A stretch of DNA of 5,864 bases. It comes from an uncultured Microbacteriaceae bacterium (GTDB taxonomy: Bacteria; Actinomycetota; Actinomycetes; Actinomycetales; Microbacteriaceae). The stretch's first letter is position 1, and each line of letters opens with the position of its first letter. The notes below the pieces were generated by a model. The model saw only the letters and a list, made by a program, of their open reading frames with translations, did not search any database and had not been told where the DNA came from. The stretch spans positions 1-5,864 of the forward strand of contig CAKUJB010000076.1 in NCBI GenBank assembly GCA_934661165.1, given 5' to 3'. Shown in pieces: positions 1 to 5,249 of this stretch. The position numbers and the translations under genes are program-made.

Positions 1-66
1 CGCTGTTCAGCGCGACCGGAACCATCCTGACCAGCCGGTCCCGGACCAGCCAGGTAGACACTCACA
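1..66. mobile_element. Presumed terminal fragment of an insertion sequence (IS21-like ends suspected)
   Basis: The M20 peptidase frame stops resembling its family at about base 66, in the middle of the C-terminal catalytic domain, and the remaining 66 bases do not encode any expected continuation. On the minus strand this segment begins TGTGAGTGTCTACC, so on the plus strand it ends in CA, the terminal dinucleotide of IS21-family elements. It contains repeated motifs: GACCAGCC at 29-36 and again at 44-51 (15-nt period), a weaker copy GAACCATCC at 19-27, and a palindrome GGTCC-c-GGACC at 37-47. Repeated transposase-binding motifs near the tips are typical of the IS21 family. No transposase is visible because the window ends here. 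The family assignment is inference; another IS family or an assembly junction is possible. Confidence 0.35.
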
Positions 67-1137
67 GATCGCCTCGACCGCGTCGGCGACCTCGTCGATG
101 AGGGGATGCCCCGCCTCGAGCTCCCCGGAGGCGAACTGGCCGCCCTCCCAGGTGACGGTCGGCGGGTGATCCCGCAGCCACGGATCGGCCGCGGCCGCCT
201 CCTGCACCGCCTGCTCGAAGGCGGCGCGCGCGTCGGCGACGTCCTCGCCGAGCATGACGCCCATCCGTCCCTGCGCGACGAGCAGATCCGGGACCGAGCT
301 CGCCCAGTCCCCTGCCGCCACCGTGCCGACCGAGATCCCGTAGGGCATCTCGTACTCGCCGAAGCGCGGGTCGACCTCGGCGTTGCGGCGCGCCTCGAGC
401 TGCTGGAGCGCCCGGAAGACCGGCCAGAACGCCTCGAACGCCGACACCCCCGAGAGCCGGGTACTGCCGTGGGCGGCCCGCCCCGGCACGCGGATCGTGA
501 AGGTCAGCGCCCCGGCGTTGGCGACGAGGAGCCGTCCGCTCGTCGGCTCGGTGATGACCGCGACCTCGCCGCGGTGCCCTCGGCGCATCGTCGCGAAGGC
601 GCCGAGCCCGCCGTCCTCCTCGCTGACGACCTGGTGGATCGCGAACGGCCGCTGGATCGTGATACCGGAGGTGAGCAGGGCGCGCGCGACCGCGAGGTTG
701 GCGGCGACCCCCGCCTTCATGTCGACGGTGCCGCGCCCGTAGATCGTGTCGCCGGCGATCCGCCCGCTGAAGGGGCCATCATCGCCCCACTTCTGCAGGT
801 CGCCGACCGGCACGACGTCGATGTGCCCCCTGGAGGATGAGCGCCGGCTCACCCCGGCGCTCACGCCGACGAGCCCGTAGCCCTCGGCGCGCGGCGCCTC
901 GACGCCGGGATAGTCGGGGTCGGCCGCGAGCGCGTCGAGGTCGAGCTTCCACAGGTCGACGTCCATCCCGAGGTCGCCCAGCTCGCGCGCCATCTCGTCC
1001 TTCAGCTCCGACTCCGCGTCGGTCCCGGTGACGCTCGGCGTGCGGACGAGGTGGACGACGTGCTCGACGAGCGCCTGGGTGTCGAGCGCCTCGAGGACGC
1101 GGTGATGCGCAGGGGTGAGGGTGTCGCCGGTCGTCAT
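7..1137 (-). pseudogene. M20 family metallohydrolase (ArgE/DapE-like deacylase/peptidase), C-terminally truncated
   Basis: This gene resembles zinc-dependent M20 enzymes that hydrolyse amide bonds of N-acyl amino acids or small peptides in the cytoplasm. Visible motifs are GHIDVVPVGD (His105, Asp107), GRGTVDMKAG (bridging Asp139), SEEDGG (catalytic Glu173 and metal-ligand Glu174), ITEPTS (Glu197) and the dimerisation-domain motif GRAAHG (His223). The open frame is 376 residues, whereas relatives usually run past 420. From about residue 358 it diverges into ECLPGW and then a Trp/Gly/Ser-rich tail, so the closing segment with the last metal-binding His is missing. Residues 96-103 (VSRRSSSR) are out of frame: the next frame reads EPALILQG, the expected strand before GHID, which implies one base lost near 851-855 and one gained in the C run at 826-830. 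The ATG at 1137 lacks a clear Shine-Dalgarno. The gene starts 37 nt after the second permease stop and may be read from that operon. Substrate unknown. The frameshift pair could be a sequencing error; the truncation more likely reflects an insertion. Confidence 0.7.
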
Positions 1138-1174
1138 GAGCGCATGATGCCGGAGCCCGGTGCCGGCGGGCGCG

Positions 1175-1930
1175 TCACGTGAGCAGGAGGGCCCCGAGCC
1201 GGCGGCGGGCGCCGAGCATCCCCAGCGTGCCGAGGGCGAGCAGGTAGACGACGGAGACGAGCGAGGCGAGCCCGACGGTGCCCGTCGTCAGCTCGCGGCA
1301 CAGGACGACGCCGCGGTAGAGCGGGGTCGCCTCGATGAGCCAGCGCACCGGTCCCGCGAAGGCGTCGATGGGGAAGAACGTGCCGCTGAAGAGGACCATC
1401 GGCATGAGCAGCAGGGAGATGAATTCGAAGTCCTGCCACGACTTCATGTAGGTCGTCGCCCACATCCCGACCCCGGCGAAGGCGTAGCCGATGAGCAAGC
1501 AGGCCGGGAGCGCGAGGAGCGCCCACCACGACGTCGCGTAGCCCATGACGGCCATGATGAGCAGGAAGCCGCCTGCGTAGATCCCGCCCCGGATGAGGGC
1601 CCACGAGGTCTCGGCGACGGCGACGTCACCGGTCGTCATCGGGGTCGCGAGGATCGCGTCGTAGAGCTTGGCGTACTTCAGCCGCATGAAGATGTTGAAG
1701 GTCGAATCCATCACGGCGCCGTTCATCGCCGACGTCGCGAGCATCGCCGGGGCGACGAAGTGGGCGTAGGGGATGCTCCGGCCGCCGACCTCGATGCCGT
1801 GGATGAGTGCACCGACACCGATGCCGATGGAGAAGAGGTAGAAGACCGGCTCGGCGAAGCCGGTGAGGAAGACGACCCACTCGCGCTTGTAGACCAGCGC
1901 GTTGCGGGCGACGAGGCGCCAGGCGTTCAT
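1175..1930 (-). CDS. ABC-2 type transporter permease (DrrB/NodJ-like), second permease of the exporter
   Basis: This is a 251-residue inner-membrane protein of the ABC-2 family and would form half of the export channel. A cytoplasmic amphipathic N-terminus (MNAWRLVARNALVYKREW) leads into about six membrane segments, roughly at residues 21-43, 57-76, 115-132, 135-157, 170-190 and 220-240. The segment at 175-211, with LMPMVLFSGTFFPID and then RWLIEATPLYRGVVLCR, matches the ABC-2 signature of DrrB/NodJ proteins, and the length is normal for the family. The ATG at 1930 is supported by GAGGGG (1937-1942), which overlaps the TGA of the preceding permease gene; the genes are 10 nt apart, indicating translational coupling. 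It is recognisably related to its neighbour but clearly divergent, which suggests a heterodimer powered by the upstream ATPase. The exported substrate cannot be deduced; drug, antibiotic or lipo-oligosaccharide export is typical of relatives. Confidence 0.9.
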   Translation of the reverse strand: MNAWRLVARNALVYKREWVVFLTGFAEPVFYLFSIGIGVGALIHGIEVGGRSIPYAHFVAPAMLATSAMNGAVMDSTFNIFMRLKYAKLYDAILATPMTTGDVAVAETSWALIRGGIYAGGFLLIMAVMGYATSWWALLALPACLLIGYAFAGVGMWATTYMKSWQDFEFISLLLMPMVLFSGTFFPIDAFAGPVRWLIEATPLYRGVVLCRELTTGTVGLASLVSVVYLLALGTLGMLGARRRLGALLLT

Positions 1931-1936
1931 CGCGTG

Positions 1937-1942
1937 CCCCTC
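1937..1942 (-). promoter_or_regulatory. Ribosome binding site of the second permease, overlapping the upstream stop codon
   Basis: The minus strand reads TGAGGGGCACGCGATG. GAGGGG lies 6 nt before the ATG at 1930 and shares its first two bases with the TGA of the first permease. A ribosome ending on the upstream gene is therefore placed directly on this start, which supports the ATG and a coupled stoichiometry of the two permeases. Confidence 0.65.
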
Positions 1943-2804
1943 ACGTGACGAGCCTGTTCGTCAGGCGGCGCACGGACCACCAGGTGCCGACGAGCCCGAT
2001 GAGCAGCAGGTAGGCGACGTGCGCGGCGGCGGCCGAGGTGAGTGGGTGCCCGAGCATCGCCGTCCGCGCGAGCTCGACGCCGTGCCACAGCGGGTTGAGC
2101 GCGGCGAGCCACCGGACCGCGGCGGGGGCCGCATCGAGGGGGAAGAACGCCCCGGAGAAGAGGTACATCGGCACCTGGACGACGCGATAGATCACCGCGA
2201 AGGCCGAGTCGTGCCGCAGCCCCGCCGACAGCCCGAAGATCACCGCGGCAAAGGCGAATCCGACGAGCGCGCAGGTGAGCAGCGCCACGAGCGCGCCGGT
2301 CCACGAGGCGAAGACGCCGAAGAACGACAGCGCGAGCATGAAGATCGCGCACGTGAGCGTCACCCGCACGACGATGGCGGACAGGTGCCCGAGCACGACG
2401 TCGACGACCCGCAGCGGGGTGGCGATCATGCCGACGTACGTCTTGTCCCACGTGACCTTGCCGTAGACCGGGTACGTCGCATCGCCGAAGGCCAGCAGCA
2501 TCGCCTGTCCGGCCAACAGCCCGGGGGCGACGAAGTGCAGGTAGGAGGGGGCGCCGCCGACCCCGGGTGTCGAGGCGTCGACATACCGCCCGAGCAGGAG
2601 GCCCATCGCCGCGACGTAGAGCAGCGGGGTGATGAAGGCCGTCGCGAAGCCGCCGCGCCACGTGCGCCGGGCCGCCGTCGCCCAATAGTCGACCTGGCGG
2701 CCTAGCGCGGCGAATACTCCGGCCGGCGCGCTCGCCGCCTCGAGCTCGACGCTCTCCCGGTCGTCCCGGTCCTCGCGCACCTCGCCCTTCGCTCGGGTGG
2801 CCAT
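1941..2804 (-). CDS. ABC-2 type transporter permease (DrrB-like), first permease of the exporter
   Basis: This 287-residue integral membrane protein is the other half of the export channel. It starts with a charged cytoplasmic tail of about 25 residues (MATRAKGEVREDRDDRES) that its partner lacks, then GVFAALGRQVDYWATAARRTWR, the amphipathic lead-in. About six membrane segments follow, near residues 54-72, 90-108, 138-160, 168-193, 205-225 and 258-277. The ABC-2 signature region is at 208-250, with VPMYLFSGAFFPLD followed by RWLAALNPLWHGVELAR. The ATG at 2804 has no Shine-Dalgarno of its own. It overlaps by one base (TGATG) the stop of a nine-codon frame that in turn begins on the ATPase stop, so it is probably translated by re-initiation. 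The gene is followed after 10 nt by the second permease. Family membership is clear; the substrate is unknown. Confidence 0.9.
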   Translation of the reverse strand: MATRAKGEVREDRDDRESVELEAASAPAGVFAALGRQVDYWATAARRTWRGGFATAFITPLLYVAAMGLLLGRYVDASTPGVGGAPSYLHFVAPGLLAGQAMLLAFGDATYPVYGKVTWDKTYVGMIATPLRVVDVVLGHLSAIVVRVTLTCAIFMLALSFFGVFASWTGALVALLTCALVGFAFAAVIFGLSAGLRHDSAFAVIYRVVQVPMYLFSGAFFPLDAAPAAVRWLAALNPLWHGVELARTAMLGHPLTSAAAAHVAYLLLIGLVGTWWSVRRLTNRLVT

Positions 2805-2833
2805 CAGCAGACCGCCATTACGTGCACCGCCAT
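2804..2833 (-). other. Nine-codon mini reading frame bridging ATPase and permease genes
   Basis: Between the ATPase stop and the first permease start, the minus strand holds a complete frame encoding MAVHVMAVC. Its ATG overlaps the ATPase TGA as TGATG, and its own TGA overlaps the permease ATG as TGATG. It consists of two 15-nt units, each beginning ATGGCGGT (ATGs at 2833 and 2818). No Shine-Dalgarno precedes the permease ATG, so relayed re-initiation through this frame is a reasonable reading. Whether a peptide is actually made is unknown, and chance cannot be excluded at this length. Confidence 0.4.
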
Positions 2834-3747
2834 CAGTCGACCAACGTCCGGCCGGTGAGGTGAAGGAAGACGTCCTCGAGGCTCGAGCGCCGCACGAGCG
2901 CGGTGACCGGCTCGAGGTCGCGCGAGTGCACCGCGGCGAGCGTCGCCTCCCCGTCGTCGGTGTAGAGCAGGAGCCGATCGGGGAGGACCTCGACGCGCTG
3001 GGCGACCGGCATCACGCGATCGGCGAACTGGGCGTGGTCGACGACCCCGAACCGCAGCTCGGCGACCTCCCGGGTCGAGTAGCGGCGGATGAGCTCCTGC
3101 GGCGAGCCGTGCGCGACGATCTGCCCGCCGTCCATGACGACGAGCCGGTCGCAGAGCTGCTCGGCCTCGTCCATGTAGTGCGTCGTGAGGATCTGGGTGA
3201 CCCCGGCCTGCTTGAGCCGGTAGAGCTGATCCCACAGCGTGTGCCGCGCCTGCGGGTCCAGGCCGGTCGTCGGCTCGTCGAGCAGGAGGAGGTCGGGGGC
3301 GTTGACGAGCGAGCGGGCGATCGTGAGGCGACGGCGCATGCCGCCCGACAGCTCCTCGACGCGGGAGCCGGCCTTGTCGGCGAGGCGGGCGAAGGCGAGG
3401 AGCTCGTCGGCGCGTTCGCGGACGTGGGCACGGGAGAGGCCGAAGTAGCGGCCGTAGACGGTGAGGTTCTCGCGGACGGACAGCTCGGTGTCGAGGGTGT
3501 CGTCCTGCGGGCAGACCCCGAGACGCGCGCGGATCCGCGGGCCGTCGTGGGCCGGATCCATGCCGAGCACCTGGAGGCTGCCGCCGGAGATCGGGGACGT
3601 CGTCGCGATCATCCGCATCGTCGAGGACTTGCCCGCGCCGTTGGGCCCGAGGAAGCCGAAGACCTCGCCCCGGCGCACCTCGACATCGATCCCCTGGACG
3701 GCCTCGACCGCGCCGAACCGCTTGCGCAGCTCCCTCGCGCGCACCAT
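2833..3747 (-). CDS. ABC exporter ATP-binding protein (DrrA/NodI-like)
   Basis: This 304-residue cytoplasmic ATPase powers the two ABC-2 permeases encoded directly downstream. Residues 1-230 are the nucleotide-binding domain: Walker A GPNGAGKSS (34-42), Q-loop CPQDD (Gln81), signature LSGGM (133-137), Walker B LLLLDEP (153-159) with catalytic Glu158, D-loop GLDP (162-165) and switch His190. The remaining part, about 75 residues ending in SLEDVFLHLTGRTL, is the regulatory tail typical of DrrA-type multidrug or daunorubicin exporter ATPases. All catalytic residues are present. The frame is open far upstream, but family similarity starts at VRARELRKRFGAVEAV. The ATG at 3747 sits only 2 nt from GGAGG (3750-3754), while the next codon, GTG at 3744, is 5 nt away and better spaced; the start is one of these two. 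It is the first gene of the exporter operon, after a 227-nt gap from DctM. Confidence 0.93.
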   Translation of the reverse strand: MVRARELRKRFGAVEAVQGIDVEVRRGEVFGFLGPNGAGKSSTMRMIATTSPISGGSLQVLGMDPAHDGPRIRARLGVCPQDDTLDTELSVRENLTVYGRYFGLSRAHVRERADELLAFARLADKAGSRVEELSGGMRRRLTIARSLVNAPDLLLLDEPTTGLDPQARHTLWDQLYRLKQAGVTQILTTHYMDEAEQLCDRLVVMDGGQIVAHGSPQELIRRYSTREVAELRFGVVDHAQFADRVMPVAQRVEVLPDRLLLYTDDGEATLAAVHSRDLEPVTALVRRSSLEDVFLHLTGRTLVD

Positions 3748-3749
3748 CA

Positions 3750-3754
3750 CCTCC
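3750..3754 (-). promoter_or_regulatory. Ribosome binding site of the exporter ATPase
   Basis: The minus strand reads GACGGAGGTGATGGTG. GGAGG is 2 nt from the ATG at 3747 and 5 nt from the GTG at 3744, so spacing favours the GTG. The first two bases of this site also form the end of a small hairpin, CCGTC-gggt-GACGG (3753-3766), which could mildly limit access. Confidence 0.6.
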
Positions 3755-3821
3755 GTCACCCGACGGACGCTATCCCAGCGCAGCGGGGCTCTTCGCCGGT
3801 CGGCCGTTTCTTTACGACCTC

Positions 3822-3840
3822 CTGGCAGAACCGTTGCCAG
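3822..3840. promoter_or_regulatory. Perfect inverted repeat CTGGCA-N7-TGCCAG, possible operator
   Basis: This 19-nt site has two perfect 6-bp arms separated by 7 nt, so arm centres are 13 nt apart, suitable for a dimeric helix-turn-helix repressor on one face of the helix. It lies about 75 nt upstream of the exporter ATPase start. No regulator gene is present in the window, so the cognate protein is unknown. A chance 6-bp palindrome in GC-rich DNA is possible. Confidence 0.35.
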
Positions 3841-3863
3841 ATCGCCACATTCGCGGTCGAAGT

Positions 3864-3898
3864 CACTCTTGCGACAGTGGTGCTCCCACCCTTGCCAC
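3864..3898. repeat. Pair of near-identical 12-nt direct repeats in the exporter control region
   Basis: CACTCTTGCGAC (3864-3875) and CACCCTTGCCAC (3887-3898) match at 10 of 12 positions and are 23 nt apart, about two helical turns. A weaker third copy, AACCGTTGCCAG (3829-3840), overlaps the right arm of the inverted repeat. The arrangement is consistent with repeated binding of a regulator, but no such protein is identifiable here. Confidence 0.35.
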
Positions 3899-3921
3899 GC
3901 GGCCACCGGAGCACGAAACGA

Positions 3922-3955
3922 GCGACGCCCGGCCTCGTGCGAGGCCGGGCGTCGC
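3922..3955 (-). terminator. Strong hairpin downstream of DctM, probable terminator of the TRAP operon
   Basis: A perfect 16-bp inverted repeat with a 2-nt centre (in practice a 15-bp stem and 4-nt loop) starts 19 nt after the DctM TAG. The arms are GCGACGCCCGGCCTCG and its complement. In the minus direction the stem is followed by TCGTTTCG, a poor U tract, as is common in high-GC actinobacteria; in the plus direction there are no Ts. It separates the TRAP unit from the exporter unit. Confidence 0.8.
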
Positions 3956-3974
3956 CGGAAGGAGAAGCCGTCTA

Positions 3975-5249
3975 CTAGCTCGGGACGAACAACAACCCCG
4001 GCAGGTAGGCGACGAGCAGGATGACGATCCCCGCGAGCGCGTAGAAGAGGAGGAGCTTCTTCGTCGTGTCGACGATCGACACCCGCCCGATGGCGGCCGA
4101 GATGTACAGCGTGGTGCCGACCGGTGGCGTGTAGAGACCCATCGCCAGCGTGACCATCATGATCATGCCGAGGTGGATCGGGTCCATGTCGATGGCCTTC
4201 GCGAGCGGCATGAGGACCGGCGTGAGCAGCAGGATCGCCGGCGCCATGTCGAGGAACATGCCGACGAGCAGCAGCAGGACGACGATCGCCAGGACGATCA
4301 TGGGGCGGGAGCCGATGTTGTCGATCATGAGGTGGCTCAGCGCCTGCGGAGCCTCCTGGATCGTCAGCAGCCAGGCCATCGCCGAGGAGAACATGATGAG
4401 CAGCAGCACCACGGCCGAGGCCGCGGCCGACTCGGTGATCGCTCGGACGAAACCGGCCCAGTTGAGGTCGCGGTACATCGTCACGCGGATGAGCAACGCG
4501 TAGACCACAGCGAGCACCGAGACCTCGGTGACCGTCGCCATCCCGGTGAACAGGGCGACGCGGATGAGAATCACCGGGATGAGGATCGCCGGCGTGGCGA
4601 ACAGCAGGTCGATGAGGAACTTCTTGAGGTCCAACTGCGCACGCACCTGCGGGTAGTTCTCCCGCCACGCGATGAACCAGCAGCCGAACATGAGCACCAC
4701 GGCCATCGCGATGCCCGGGCCGATGCCCGCGTTGAAGATCGCCGCGACAGAGACCCCGGACGCCGCGGCGAAGAGGATCATCGGGATCGACGGCGGGATG
4801 ATGACGCCGAGCACCGAGGCGGAGGCGTTGACCGCCGCGGCATACGGAGCCGGGTAGCCGATCCGCTTCGTCCACGGGATGAGCACCTTGCCGAGGCCCG
4901 TCGCGTCGGCGACCGCAGAGCCGGAGACACCCGAGAAGACCACGTTCGTCAGGACCGACGTCATACCGACACCGCCGCGCAGCCGTCCGACGATCCTGGT
5001 CGCCAGGCCGATCACCTGTGCACCGAGTTTGCCGCTTAACAGCAGGTCCGCGGTCAGGATGAAGAACGGGATCGCCAGCATCGAGTACTGGCTCGTCGGT
5101 GCGAAGCTCTGCTGCGCGATGGCCTCCATCGGCAGCACGCCGAGGACGAACAATCCGGAGACGGCACCGGCGACGATGGCGAACGCGACCGGCACCCCGA
5201 CGACGAGGAGGCCGAGGAAGACGGCGATCGCGATGAGAACCTCAGCCAT
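3975..5249 (-). CDS. dctM: TRAP transporter large permease subunit (DctM)
   Basis: This 424-residue integral membrane protein is the translocating subunit of a tripartite ATP-independent periplasmic-type transporter, which imports organic acids such as C4-dicarboxylates using an ion gradient. Its length is typical for DctM, and it has a dozen or so hydrophobic segments throughout. Family landmarks are the N-terminal half with VFSGVSGSAVADATGLG (104-120), GYPAPYAAAVNASASVLGVIIPPS (131-154), FTGMATVTE (234-242), and the second half with FLDMAPAILLLTPVLMPL (332-349) and MGLYTPPVGTTLY (370-382). The ATG at 5249 has an excellent GGAGGT (5255-5260) six nt upstream and overlaps the last 8 nt of dctQ as ATGGCTGA, so the two are translated together. 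It stops at TAG, followed by a strong hairpin. The substrate cannot be fixed because the binding protein DctP is not in the window; C4-dicarboxylates, sialic acid, ectoine and keto acids are all used in the family. Confidence 0.93.
   Translation of the reverse strand: MAEVLIAIAVFLGLLVVGVPVAFAIVAGAVSGLFVLGVLPMEAIAQQSFAPTSQYSMLAIPFFILTADLLLSGKLGAQVIGLATRIVGRLRGGVGMTSVLTNVVFSGVSGSAVADATGLGKVLIPWTKRIGYPAPYAAAVNASASVLGVIIPPSIPMILFAAASGVSVAAIFNAGIGPGIAMAVVLMFGCWFIAWRENYPQVRAQLDLKKFLIDLLFATPAILIPVILIRVALFTGMATVTEVSVLAVVYALLIRVTMYRDLNWAGFVRAITESAAASAVVLLLIMFSSAMAWLLTIQEAPQALSHLMIDNIGSRPMIVLAIVVLLLLVGMFLDMAPAILLLTPVLMPLAKAIDMDPIHLGMIMMVTLAMGLYTPPVGTTLYISAAIGRVSIVDTTKKLLLFYALAGIVILLVAYLPGLLFVPS

Larger units (their letters stand above)
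3748..3921 (-). promoter_or_regulatory. Control region of the ABC exporter operon (non-coding)
   Basis: This 174-nt stretch lies between the presumed TRAP terminator and the exporter ATPase and is where the operon's promoter must lie if the terminator works. I see no good -35/-10 pair. TAGCGT (minus strand, at about 3766-3771) fits the loose actinobacterial -10 pattern TAnnnT but has no matching -35 at 17-18 nt and would place the transcript start almost on the start codon. The region carries an inverted repeat and direct repeats listed separately. It holds no gene: frames crossing it show no family resemblance. Confidence 0.4.

Noticed and set aside
3766..3771. TAGCGT as the -10 element of the exporter promoter.
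   Set aside because: It fits TAnnnT only, has no -35-like hexamer at normal spacing, and would start transcription at the start codon. It was kept only as a remark.
3922..3955. The 34-nt palindrome considered as a mobile-element end, CRISPR repeat or recombination site.
   Set aside because: It is single-copy, placed 19 nt after a stop codon and has the form of an intrinsic terminator.
2797..3978. Long plus-strand frames, for example 2797-3978, 3834-5039 and 1160-1948.
   Set aside because: Their products are low-complexity Arg/Asp/Glu/Gly-rich strings, as expected from the complement of GC-rich genes, and they sit opposite well-recognised transporter genes.
3748..4875. A continuous minus-strand frame that would extend the ATPase to a 680-residue protein.
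   Set aside because: The upstream 376 residues are rich in Arg/His/Pro/Asp, resemble no family and lie over dctM in another frame. The ATPase fold starts at VRARELRKRFG with a ribosome binding site just before it.
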